From CAYMCJ01 sp964388985 (GTDB taxonomy: Bacteria > Patescibacteriota > Patescibacteriia > Patescibacteriales > CAYMCJ01): 9,753 nt of DNA. Positions 1-5,618 of the stretch are shown piece by piece. The stretch spans positions 1-9,753 of the forward strand of contig CAYMCJ010000039.1 of assembly GCA_964388985.1 (NCBI GenBank). Reading direction: 5' to 3'. Under the pieces are notes generated by a model. It had not been told where the DNA came from. It saw only the letters and a program-made list of their open reading frames with translations, and searched no databases. The position numbers and the translations under genes were made by a program. Within the stretch, counting starts at the first letter, position 1, and every line of letters starts with the position of its first letter.

Positions 1-22
1 ATATATTTCTTTCTGTCTAATA

Positions 23-52
23 ATTATATAATCTTTAATTAAATTTAGTCAA
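23..52 (-). promoter_or_regulatory. Sigma-70-type promoter firing out of the left edge
   Basis: On the minus strand TTGACT (47-52) and TATAAT (23-28) are separated by exactly 18 bases, a near-consensus sigma-70 pair. It lies just beyond a terminator-like hairpin (63-98) that would end the preceding transcript, so it probably starts a new unit whose gene lies left of the window. Within an AT-rich sequence a chance match is possible, but both hexamers are strong. Confidence 0.5.
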
Positions 53-62
53 ACTTACCTAT

Positions 63-98
63 AAAAAACGCAGCAGCTTCCTAAAAGAGGCTGCTGCG
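63..98 (-). terminator. Rho-independent terminator after the 55-aa membrane gene
   Basis: Read on the minus strand, a 9-bp perfect GC-rich stem (90-98 with 69-77) is followed directly by six T residues (68-63). Two more pairs (88 with 79, 87 with 80) can form inside after one A-C mismatch, with a 6-base loop at 81-86. It starts 20 nt after the stop codon of the small membrane gene at 118-285, the expected place for an intrinsic terminator. The same hairpin is also a copy of the intergenic repeat family found at three other places here. Confidence 0.65.
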
Positions 99-106
99 GA
101 ACTAAA
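69..106. repeat. Intergenic hairpin repeat, copy 1 (short form)
   Basis: This is the shortest copy of a four-member hairpin family. It shares the 16-base block CTGCTGCGGAACTAAA (91-106) with copy 3 (1455-1470) and TCCTAAAAG (79-87) with copy 4 (3019-3027). The stem is 12 bp in the plus-strand sense, counting one T-G wobble (78 with 89). Copy 1 lacks the central region present in copies 3 and 4. Confidence 0.7.
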
Positions 107-117
107 ACAGAAGTAAT

Positions 118-285
118 TTAAGCGGATGTTTTTTTATTACCTCTTATCAAGCCGACAATACCAATAATAGCTAATATCAATCCTAATAATTGTCCCCCCG
201 GGCTATCATCATATTCACCATATACAAACAAAAAAATACCGAACAGTATTATAAGAATTAAATATAACATTCTAATTTTTTTCAT
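118..285 (-). CDS. Small two-helix membrane protein, 55 aa, unknown function
   Basis: This ORF encodes 55 residues, from ATG at 285 to TAA at 118. The sequence opens MKKIRMLYLILIILFGIFLF: a short basic start, then a hydrophobic helix at about residues 5-22. An acidic-glycine turn (GEYDDSPGGQ, 23-32) follows, then a second hydrophobic helix (33-47) and a basic tail (RGNKKTSA). This hairpin-in-the-membrane topology, with positive ends probably cytoplasmic, is seen in many uncharacterised small bacterial membrane proteins; I recognise no specific family. No Shine-Dalgarno sequence precedes the ATG, which follows a T/A-rich run. Support for a real gene comes from the intact two-helix design, the fit in an otherwise empty gap after the Fic gene, and the terminator 20 nt beyond its stop. 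It could be co-transcribed with the Fic gene 101 nt upstream, but no link in function is visible. Confidence 0.6.
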   Translation of the reverse strand: MKKIRMLYLILIILFGIFLFVYGEYDDSPGGQLLGLILAIIGIVGLIRGNKKTSA

Positions 286-315
286 AATTTTAATTTTTTT
301 GCAGCTAACCGTTTC

Positions 316-370
316 GTTCCGTAGTAGTCTTGTGAAATCCGCGCAGAAGGAACTGCTGCGAAGTTAAAAG
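316..370. repeat. Intergenic hairpin repeat, copy 2 (diverged)
   Basis: This is a diverged member of the hairpin family between the Fic gene and the small membrane gene. TTCCG (317-321) and CTGCTGCG (353-360) match the ends of the other copies, and TCCGCGC (338-344) resembles the CCGCGCGG core of copy 4. CGTAGTAGT (320-328) pairs with ACTGCTGCG (352-360) over 9 bp with two T-G wobbles (322 with 358, 325 with 355). In the minus-strand sense these become A-C mismatches and the stem is poor. No T-run follows on either side, so it does not look like an intrinsic terminator. Confidence 0.5.
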
Positions 371-386
371 CTATTACAAAACAAAT

Positions 387-1301
387 TTAGCTTTCTATAA
401 TCTTAAAACCATTCAAAATAGCATCGCATATAAAATCCTCCAACGGGGCAAAATCATTTTTAAGCTGGCTCTTTCTTAAATAACTTAAATACGAGCCTTT
501 TTCTTGAATCTTAATAATAGCCGGCGGTAAATTATTAAGGAGAAGCATAGCTGACAATATTAAACGCCCTATCCGGCCGTTACCGTCGGAAAAAGGATGA
601 ATTTGCTCAAATTTGCTGTGAATAACGGTGGCTGACTCAATTAAAGAGGTATGTTTTTTATTTATATTCTTAATAATATCTTTCATCAATTCCGGTACTT
701 TAATGTAATTGGCCGTAGGAACGTTTGAACCAACTATTCTAACTCCCTGCCTTCTATAAAATCCGGCATCATCCCTAATTCCGTTCATAAGTATGCTATG
801 CAATTTTAAAATTAACTTTTCATTTATCTTGTTGGTTTGCAGATAATTAAATAAAAATTTAATGGCGGCCTGATGATTTTTTGCTTCTAAATGCTCAACC
901 AAATTTTTATTGGCTATGGTAATATTCTGAAAAATAATAGCCGCAGTTTCATCTTCGGTCAAAGTACTGCCTTCCAAGCGGTTAGTATTATAAGTTAAAG
1001 ATAAAATAAGCTGATCATATAAATCAGTTCTGCCAAAAATTAATTTCAATATATTCTTATACTTTTTGGCTTTTTCATAAATTATATCTTTTTTAGTAAT
1101 ACCCGGCTCCTTAATTAAGGGAATATCCGCATATTTAAATAATAAATTATTAATTTTTGAAATTTTACTCTTATGCGGTTTTGACCTGTTATTTATCCAG
1201 CTATTTAATGTAACAAAAGACACACCCAAATCTTTAGCCAAATTTTCCTGGGTCAAACCAGATAATTTTTTTATTATTTTTAGCTTTTCAGATATTGTCA
1301 T
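387..1301 (-). CDS. Fic-domain protein (putative AMPylase) with N-terminal helix-turn-helix
   Basis: Fic proteins usually transfer AMP (sometimes another nucleotide or phosphate group) from a nucleotide to a hydroxyl on a target protein. The catalytic motif HPFSDGNGRIGR (residues 235-246) matches HPFx(D/E)GNGRxxR exactly, including the essential histidine. TNRLEG (106-111) fits the (S/T)xxxE(G/N) inhibitory motif, and its place before the Fic motif makes this a class II, self-inhibited Fic protein. VRIVGSNVPTANYI (187-200) is the usual substrate-docking flap. Residues about 1-55 form a Cro/C1-type helix-turn-helix (SGLTQENLAKDLGVSFVTLNSWINNRSKP), so the protein should bind DNA. The ATG start is supported by a promoter about 30 nt upstream and by the intact helix-turn-helix. 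The promoter carries two palindromes that this protein may bind, implying autorepression. The gene stands alone, with no separate Fic antitoxin beside it. The target cannot be told from sequence: it may be a toxin, a housekeeping modifier or an interaction factor. Confidence 0.9.
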   Translation of the reverse strand: MTISEKLKIIKKLSGLTQENLAKDLGVSFVTLNSWINNRSKPHKSKISKINNLLFKYADIPLIKEPGITKKDIIYEKAKKYKNILKLIFGRTDLYDQLILSLTYNTNRLEGSTLTEDETAAIIFQNITIANKNLVEHLEAKNHQAAIKFLFNYLQTNKINEKLILKLHSILMNGIRDDAGFYRRQGVRIVGSNVPTANYIKVPELMKDIIKNINKKHTSLIESATVIHSKFEQIHPFSDGNGRIGRLILSAMLLLNNLPPAIIKIQEKGSYLSYLRKSQLKNDFAPLEDFICDAILNGFKIIES

Positions 1302-1327
1302 ATTTTATTATATTATGTATATTATAT

Positions 1328-1356
1328 ATAATACAAAACTTTATAAAGTTTGTCAA
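1328..1356 (-). promoter_or_regulatory. Promoter of the HTH-Fic gene
   Basis: On the minus strand the consensus TTGACA (1351-1356) is followed after exactly 17 bases by TATTAT (1328-1333). Transcription would start near 1321, giving a leader of only about 20 nt with no Shine-Dalgarno sequence before the ATG at 1301. The spacer is almost entirely a perfect palindrome, so a bound protein would block RNA polymerase directly. Confidence 0.65.
1336..1351. promoter_or_regulatory. Palindromic operator O1 in the Fic promoter spacer
   Basis: AAACTTTATAAAGTTT is a perfect 16-bp palindrome lying between the -35 and -10 hexamers and touching the -35. A second copy of its core is centred 27 bp away. Its size and symmetry suit a dimeric Cro/C1-type regulator, and the downstream gene encodes such a domain, so autorepression is the simplest reading. 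Binding itself is inferred. Confidence 0.55.
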
Positions 1357-1360
1357 TATC

Positions 1361-1380
1361 TATAACTTTATAAAGTTTTA
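1361..1380. promoter_or_regulatory. Palindromic operator O2 upstream of the Fic promoter
   Basis: AACTTTATAAAGTT (1364-1377) is a perfect 14-bp palindrome, the same core as the site at 1336-1351; after one mismatch two further outer pairs match (1361 and 1362 with 1380 and 1379). The centres of the two sites are 27 bp apart, about two and a half helical turns. It lies upstream of -35, where a second repressor dimer, or an activator, could sit. Confidence 0.5.
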
Positions 1381-1394
1381 AGATATCCTTTTTA

Positions 1395-1470
1395 TTCCGC
1401 GGTGGTCTCCTACACGTCTCGGCTAAACGCAACAGCAGCCCCTTTTTTAAGAGACTGCTGCGGAACTAAA
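1395..1470. repeat. Intergenic hairpin repeat, copy 3
   Basis: This copy lies between the DUF4173-like gene and the Fic promoter. Its outer arms, 1395-1409 and 1451-1465, pair over 15 bp in the plus sense with three G-T wobbles (1401 with 1459, 1403 with 1457, 1404 with 1456). It shares TTCCGCGG, GTCTCCTA, a 21-base block matching 19 of 21 positions (1421-1441 against 3051-3071) and GAGACTGCTGC with copy 4. It lacks about 20 bases of copy 4's central region, which shows that these are related insert-like units, not chance hairpins. Confidence 0.75.
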
Positions 1471-1486
1471 TTAAAAGGTATCAAAA

Positions 1487-2995
1487 TCAATTAGAGTATA
1501 TTAAATTCATTAAATTGTATTCATACCATTTTTTATCTGCAACTCTTTTTTCTTGTCGTTCAATCCATGCGGTCCAATCAAAATCTTTTTCAGATTTACT
1601 AAGGCCTTCACGCGAAAGGTAATCAATTTTCTCTTGCAAAATACCTTGCCGTTGATAATCTTTTGTTAAACCAAGAACGTCCGGTGATAACATAGTAAGT
1701 TCAAACAATCTAATCCTGGATTCGTTAAGTTTACACAAAGCCATATTGGTGCGAAATATAAATTGTTCAACAGGAAAAATAGTTACCAAAGAGTACATCC
1801 AGATAAATAAAATAACCAAAAATTTTACCACATTTGATCGTTTGTTAATGAACAATCTTGATATTAGCCAAATAAATAATACTGCGCAATACAAAACTGT
1901 ATATGAAGCAAAAAACTTTTCATAGCTAAAGCCATAATAAGTAACATAAAGTCCCATGCGATAGCCGGCCGATGAAAGTAATAACAAAGAAGCAAACGTA
2001 AATGCGGTTAAAATCCATTGAACCAAAGGATTGGTTTTTCTATAAGTAAAAAAGTAAATTAAAATATTGATTATTGACAGAAAAAATAATTGCCAAAATC
2101 CACTTTTGACCAAATTTTCAGTTTCTCTAAAATCAAACGGCAATGAACCAACCCATAAACGTTCAAGCTGTACCCATAAGAAAAATAAATATAAAATTAA
2201 AATACCGCCAAGAACAATCCCGGAAACAATCGGGTCAATATTTTTCCCTTCATCTTTTTTCTCAACAAAGTCAAATCTCTTGCTCCAGGCAAATAACATG
2301 GAAGATATTAAAATAGACAAACCTATAAACGCAATTATTTTATATATAAATGGCATTGAAAAAACCTCTTTAATCCAATCATAAATCACTTGCATTTTAT
2401 CAGCAAAAACGCTATCGGCAGACGATAATAATGGAACAAATACCGTCAGAGCTATTATCAAAAATAAAATAATACCAACAATAATTTTTGCAATAATACG
2501 CCTCTTAACTTCCCCGGCGGGTATAATGAGTCCTAAATACAAAATTATTGATTGCCCTATTCTGCCCAAAAATGTAAATATTCGTCCCAGTATCTTTAAT
2601 AAAAAATGAAAATTCCAGTGCCTTTTACTTTTATCATCTAAGTAAGCCTGGTTGTAAAAAACTGCAAACAAAACCGGGAAAATAATTATGCTCACTATCT
2701 TTAAAAATTGGTTGTCGTAAATGCCAAAACTCAATGCTATTAAAAAAATTGGCAATAACCAAATTAAATCCCTTATTACAAATTTTTCTTTTCTATAGAG
2801 CATCCGAATAAATAAAATCATAAACAATAACAAAAAAACAAAAGCATTAAAGCCGAGAGCATAAATCCCCTCACTCCAAAAATTCCACACAAAAATCACC
2901 CAAAAGAGAGAAATAGCTGAACACAAAAATAATTCAATTACAATTTTTTTAGTTAATGTTTCTTGGATTTGTTTTCGCCTAATATTATTTTCCAT
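1487..2995 (-). CDS. Polytopic membrane protein, DUF4173/DUF4153-like, unknown function
   Basis: The product has 502 residues with roughly ten to twelve hydrophobic helices between residues 18 and 410, and a soluble, charged C-terminal tail (about 411-502). Several stretches recall the DUF4173 family of bacterial membrane proteins: SSADSVFAD (191-199) after a helix, FFLWVQLERLW (271-281), LVKSGFWQLFF (295-305) and SSAGYRMGLYVTYYGFSYEK (341-360), the last with the conserved arginine-x-x-leucine-tyrosine pattern. No biochemical role is established for the family that I know of. The tail is rich in W, E and K and ends WYEYNLMNLIYSN; it may face the cytoplasm. The ATG at 2995 has at best a weak GGAA sequence 11 nt upstream, and no strong promoter is visible. 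The stop is TGA. The gene is flanked on both sides by copies of the hairpin repeat, and its 5' leader would consist largely of copy 4. Family assignment is from memory of motifs. Confidence 0.75.
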   Translation of the reverse strand: MENNIRRKQIQETLTKKIVIELFLCSAISLFWVIFVWNFWSEGIYALGFNAFVFLLLFMILFIRMLYRKEKFVIRDLIWLLPIFLIALSFGIYDNQFLKIVSIIIFPVLFAVFYNQAYLDDKSKRHWNFHFLLKILGRIFTFLGRIGQSIILYLGLIIPAGEVKRRIIAKIIVGIILFLIIALTVFVPLLSSADSVFADKMQVIYDWIKEVFSMPFIYKIIAFIGLSILISSMLFAWSKRFDFVEKKDEGKNIDPIVSGIVLGGILILYLFFLWVQLERLWVGSLPFDFRETENLVKSGFWQLFFLSIINILIYFFTYRKTNPLVQWILTAFTFASLLLLSSAGYRMGLYVTYYGFSYEKFFASYTVLYCAVLFIWLISRLFINKRSNVVKFLVILFIWMYSLVTIFPVEQFIFRTNMALCKLNESRIRLFELTMLSPDVLGLTKDYQRQGILQEKIDYLSREGLSKSEKDFDWTAWIERQEKRVADKKWYEYNLMNLIYSN

Positions 2996-3005
2996 TTAGT
3001 TGTTG

Positions 3006-3090
3006 TTCCGCGGCAGTCTCCTAAAAGCCGCGCGGAGTAGGCCACGGCGTGGCTAGACGCAACAGCAGTCCCTATCGGAGACTGCTGCAA
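3006..3090. repeat. Intergenic hairpin repeat, copy 4 (longest form)
   Basis: This is the longest and probably most complete copy, filling the gap between the YqeY-like gene and the DUF4173-like gene. Its outer stem is 12 bp (3010-3021 with 3077-3088) with one G-T wobble (3012 with 3086). Inside are a palindrome CCGCGCGG (3028-3035), a small hairpin GCCAC-GGC-GTGGC (3041-3053) and a second CAGCAGTC (3063-3070) that competes for the same right arm. Base composition is far more GC-rich than the genes beside it. No T-run follows in either direction. Confidence 0.75.
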
Positions 3091-3115
3091 AAATAAATAT
3101 CAAATATAATAAACT

Positions 3116-3568
3116 TTATTTAGCTAGGACATTTTTTACGATTTCGCTGACCTTTTTCCCGTCAGCCTTTCCTTTTGTCTCAACCATAACCTGCTTCATA
3201 ATATTACCGAAATTTTTAGCGCTAACATCTTCGGTGGAATTAACTATTTTATTTACAATATCCTCAATATCTTTATCACTCATCTGCTCAGGCAAATATT
3301 TTTCTAAAATCAATAATTCTTCCTTTTCTTTATCAACTAAATCAGGCCGATTGCCCTGCTCGTAGGCTTCAATGGAATCTTTTCTTTTTTTAACCTCGGC
3401 CTTAATAACCCCAATAATCTGCTCATCGTTTAATTTGGCTTCACCGGCTTTACGCAAAGATATTTCTTTATTTTTAATAGCGCTAATAAGCATACGCAAA
3501 ACAGAAACAACAACCTTGTTTTTGTCGCGCAACGCCTGGGTTAAATTATCTTTTATTTTTTCTTCCAT
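3116..3568 (-). CDS. yqeY: GatB/YqeY-domain protein
   Basis: This 150-residue protein consists of a single GatB/YqeY domain, the helical module also found at the C-terminus of the GatB subunit of the tRNA amidotransferase. Free-standing YqeY proteins are widespread and are thought to have a tRNA-related role, but their exact function is not settled. Family marks are VVVSVLRMLISAIKNKE (19-35), KAEVKKRKDSIEAYEQGNR (55-73), ILEKYLPEQMSD (87-98) and the final GKADGKKVSEIVKNVL (133-148). I chose ATG at 3568, which gives the usual length and the typical MxxKI start; the longer TTG start at 3601 adds an atypical 11 residues. The start lies inside the S21 gene, with a 23-nt overlap in a different frame. 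GAGG lies 15 nt upstream, rather far, so translational coupling to S21 may matter more. The rpsU-yqeY pairing is common in bacteria. Confidence 0.9.
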   Translation of the reverse strand: MEEKIKDNLTQALRDKNKVVVSVLRMLISAIKNKEISLRKAGEAKLNDEQIIGVIKAEVKKRKDSIEAYEQGNRPDLVDKEKEELLILEKYLPEQMSDKDIEDIVNKIVNSTEDVSAKNFGNIMKQVMVETKGKADGKKVSEIVKNVLAK

Positions 3569-3800
3569 ATTTTTTGTCGCTTTCCTCGTCAAGCTTGCCA
3601 ATTTTTCTTAAATATTGCTTCTTGGTCCGCAGTTCTATACTTTTTAGAGCATACTTTTTCTGTTCCCGTTTATTTTTTTTATGAGACAAATGCTGCTTCT
3701 GACGAGCCGTATATAACTTACCGCTTTGAATTAAACCTTTGTTAAACCTCCTTAAAAAAGCTTCAAAACTTTCGCCTTTTTTTCTTTTAAATTCTACCAC
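3546..3800 (-). CDS. rpsU: Small ribosomal subunit protein bS21
   Basis: Ribosomal protein S21 sits on the platform of the 30S subunit near the 3' end of 16S rRNA and helps in initiation. The 84-residue product starts MVEFKRKKGESFEAFLRRFNKG, the classic S21 opening, and continues as a very basic helix with SGKLYTARQKQHLSHKKNKREQ. It is longer than the 71 residues of the E. coli protein because of a C-terminal extension (KKQYLRKIGKLDEESDKKYG...). The start codon is GTG, supported by the family N-terminus and by a GGCGGTGG purine-rich tract 4 nt upstream that can act as a Shine-Dalgarno site. It follows the surface-protein gene by 43 nt and overlaps the YqeY-like gene by 23 nt, forming a small translation operon. 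Confidence 0.92.
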   Translation of the reverse strand: MVEFKRKKGESFEAFLRRFNKGLIQSGKLYTARQKQHLSHKKNKREQKKYALKSIELRTKKQYLRKIGKLDEESDKKYGRKNKR

Positions 3801-3825
3801 TTTCCCACCGCCTTTCTAGATAAAT

Positions 3826-3855
3826 ATATTAATTTATTAAAAATTATTTTTTCAA
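3826..3855 (-). promoter_or_regulatory. Candidate promoter of rpsU-yqeY
   Basis: On the minus strand TTGAAA (3850-3855, inside the last codons of the surface-protein gene) and TAATAT (3826-3831) are 18 bases apart. This would give the S21-YqeY pair its own transcription start near 3820, next to the ribosome binding tract. The sequence is very AT-rich, so this is only a candidate. No intrinsic terminator separates the upstream gene, so read-through is also likely. Confidence 0.35.
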
Positions 3856-5535
3856 CGGATCATGCCCATTAGCAACCTCAATGCCATCAAGATAACCGTC
3901 TCCGTCTGAATCTTTATTATTCGGGTCTGTGCCTAATCCTTTTTCTCTTTCATCTGTTAGCAAATCTCCGTCCGTATCAACTCCTCTGGTTGCCCCGGAA
4001 TAAGTAATGGCTTGCATTATATTCCAGTCTTCGGTTGTATTAGGATTATAGCCGTAGATATTTCTGAATGTCTTAATTCCCTGTTTTTCTGAATCTAAAT
4101 TCCTATTTTCCGCTTTTTGTCTTAATCCATAGGCCATAACCGTAACCGCGGCCTTGTCGCTATTATTATTATCCGCAATTCTTTTATATATTTTTTGAAA
4201 TTGTTCTTTGGCCTGTTTTTCAGCGTCATCACTTGTTAAACTTGGCCAGCGGCCATTGGCTATCTTAATAACATCGGCTAATTCATCTTCTGTTTCCGGT
4301 AATTTATTAAACGCGCTTTTGTATGAATAAATTACTGCCGCTCTTTCGCCTTCGCCTAGTTTTTTAGTATTATCATCTACTCCATAGGTGATAAAATTAT
4401 TTAGAGCGTTCTCCACTGTTTCTGATAGCGCTTCAACATCTTTTTTTAAATTTGATAAATATTTTATTTGGGTTTGCTGTTCTTTAACTATATTACGAAG
4501 TTCTTTTAATCCGGTGAGGATTTCGGATAGTTTGTTTTCCTTTAAATAACTAGCTTTATTCTTTATTTCAATAATATTATAATCAGATTTGCATTCCTTA
4601 TTTACTGAAAAGTAATTTACTCCGCATTTGTCGCCTAAACAATGTTCTTCGCAAGATTCGTTGGCGTACTCTTCCCAGGTCTCTTCTGACTTGCATGAAG
4701 TATTGTCTTCGCTAATTTCTTCGTAATTGTCATAACAAATCCATTTTGCATATCTATAAAATTTCTCTTTTTCTTTTATGCCCTCACATTCACCATAATA
4801 ATCAATACTGACGTCATTCTGGCTAACGGCCACGCATTTATTAGAATATGTCTTTCCGTCTATTCCACAAACAGGATCATATTCTAAATCACAAGCTACA
4901 TTATTACTGACACAAGCGCCGTCTTGGCAACCGTTTGGGCAAAAATAAAGAGTATATGCATGCCTCCCATCACTTAAACAAGAATATTCTAATAGTTGGT
5001 TCTTGTCATCCTTGTTCATGTCTGTTCCTAGCTGGCTTTCATTCAAATCATAAATACATTTATCTTCTAAAATATCGCCATTTTTATCAATAACCGTCCC
5101 TTTCGCATAATAATCTTTTCCATTGTCGGAATCTGTACAAAATTCTGCGTCATTAATTGTTTTAAATATTTTTATATCTGTTTTGTCTACCAGATTGGTT
5201 TGTGCATCTAGGGCTGTAATATAATATTCATAATTAGTAGACGGCACTAAATTTAAGAGTATAGCGGAATGAACTTTTGTTGGCTCATCAGAAACCTTAA
5301 ATAACCAATTATCACCATCTCCATATTTGCGATACCAAACATATCCCCTTAATTCTTCGGCCGTATTCCACGTTACGGTTGCTTCTGTTGATGTGATATT
5401 AGAAATTACAACATTAGTAATTGTTAAATTTGAATTTTCTTCTGCTCGCGTAATATTATCTAACCCAACCAAAAACACAATTCCGCAAACTAATAAGATA
5501 ACAATTAAGGTATAGCATTTTTTAAATTTAAACAT
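3844..5535 (-). CDS. Exported mosaic surface protein: Fn3, Kazal-like, coiled coil, DxDGDG repeats
   Basis: This 563-residue protein has a short basic start and a hydrophobic helix (about 7-25), a signal peptide or N-terminal anchor. The order of parts is: a fibronectin type III domain (about 36-127, with TEATVTWNTAEELRGYVWYR and LVPSTNYEYYITALD); a cysteine-rich stretch (C133 to C208); a Kazal-like module (about 208-250, with DPVCGIDGKTYSNKC and YYGEC); a second cysteine cluster (C267, C281, C295, C299, C304, C315); a likely coiled coil (332-378); a helical region (about 392-515) ending FRNIYGYNPNT...DWNIMQAITYSG; and calcium-binding thrombospondin-3-like loops DTDGDLLTDE and DSDGDGYLDGIE (520-553). 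The Kazal module lacks the cysteine normally found just after TYxNxC (here CVAVSQN). Such mosaics are common outside the membrane in CPR bacteria; adhesion or protease interaction is plausible but unproved. The ATG has AAGGTG about 10 nt upstream, inside a perfect palindrome. Confidence 0.85.
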   Translation of the reverse strand: MFKFKKCYTLIVILLVCGIVFLVGLDNITRAEENSNLTITNVVISNITSTEATVTWNTAEELRGYVWYRKYGDGDNWLFKVSDEPTKVHSAILLNLVPSTNYEYYITALDAQTNLVDKTDIKIFKTINDAEFCTDSDNGKDYYAKGTVIDKNGDILEDKCIYDLNESQLGTDMNKDDKNQLLEYSCLSDGRHAYTLYFCPNGCQDGACVSNNVACDLEYDPVCGIDGKTYSNKCVAVSQNDVSIDYYGECEGIKEKEKFYRYAKWICYDNYEEISEDNTSCKSEETWEEYANESCEEHCLGDKCGVNYFSVNKECKSDYNIIEIKNKASYLKENKLSEILTGLKELRNIVKEQQTQIKYLSNLKKDVEALSETVENALNNFITYGVDDNTKKLGEGERAAVIYSYKSAFNKLPETEDELADVIKIANGRWPSLTSDDAEKQAKEQFQKIYKRIADNNNSDKAAVTVMAYGLRQKAENRNLDSEKQGIKTFRNIYGYNPNTTEDWNIMQAITYSGATRGVDTDGDLLTDEREKGLGTDPNNKDSDGDGYLDGIEVANGHDPLKK

Positions 5536-5546
5536 AATTTTTAATC

Positions 5547-5560
5547 ACCTTACGTAAGGT
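5547..5560. promoter_or_regulatory. Perfect 14-bp palindrome over the SD of the surface-protein gene
   Basis: ACCTTACGTAAGGT is fully self-complementary and ends 12 nt before the ATG at 5535. On the minus strand its second half, together with the next G, forms the Shine-Dalgarno-like AAGGTG. It is one of very few GC-containing words in an otherwise A/T gap of 83 nt. It could be an operator for a dimeric regulator, or an mRNA dimer or short hairpin hiding the ribosome binding site. A DNA-binding role is preferred because a perfect palindrome leaves no loop for a full hairpin. Confidence 0.4.
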
Positions 5561-5618
5561 CAAATATTTTTAAAAATATAATTTATTCTTAAATCTAAAT
5601 TCTATATTTTTAAATTAT

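Noticed and set aside
2067..2384. Open frame of 105 codons on the plus strand
   Set aside because: It lies wholly inside the DUF4173-like gene on the other strand, has low-complexity N/K/S-rich sequence and no family motif; a shadow frame. The same holds for the other plus-strand frames at 3372-3611, 5327-5515, 5935-6123, 6540-6725, 8078-8296, 8450-8713 and 8673-8858.
3006..3090. Intrinsic terminator or tRNA-like gene at the long hairpin repeat
   Set aside because: No T-run on either side and no cloverleaf, TTCGA loop or CCA-adjacent acceptor; the sequence instead matches the repeat family.
3569..3601. Longer YqeY start at TTG (3601)
   Set aside because: The extra 11 residues are not typical of the family, and ATG at 3568 gives the usual N-terminus and length.
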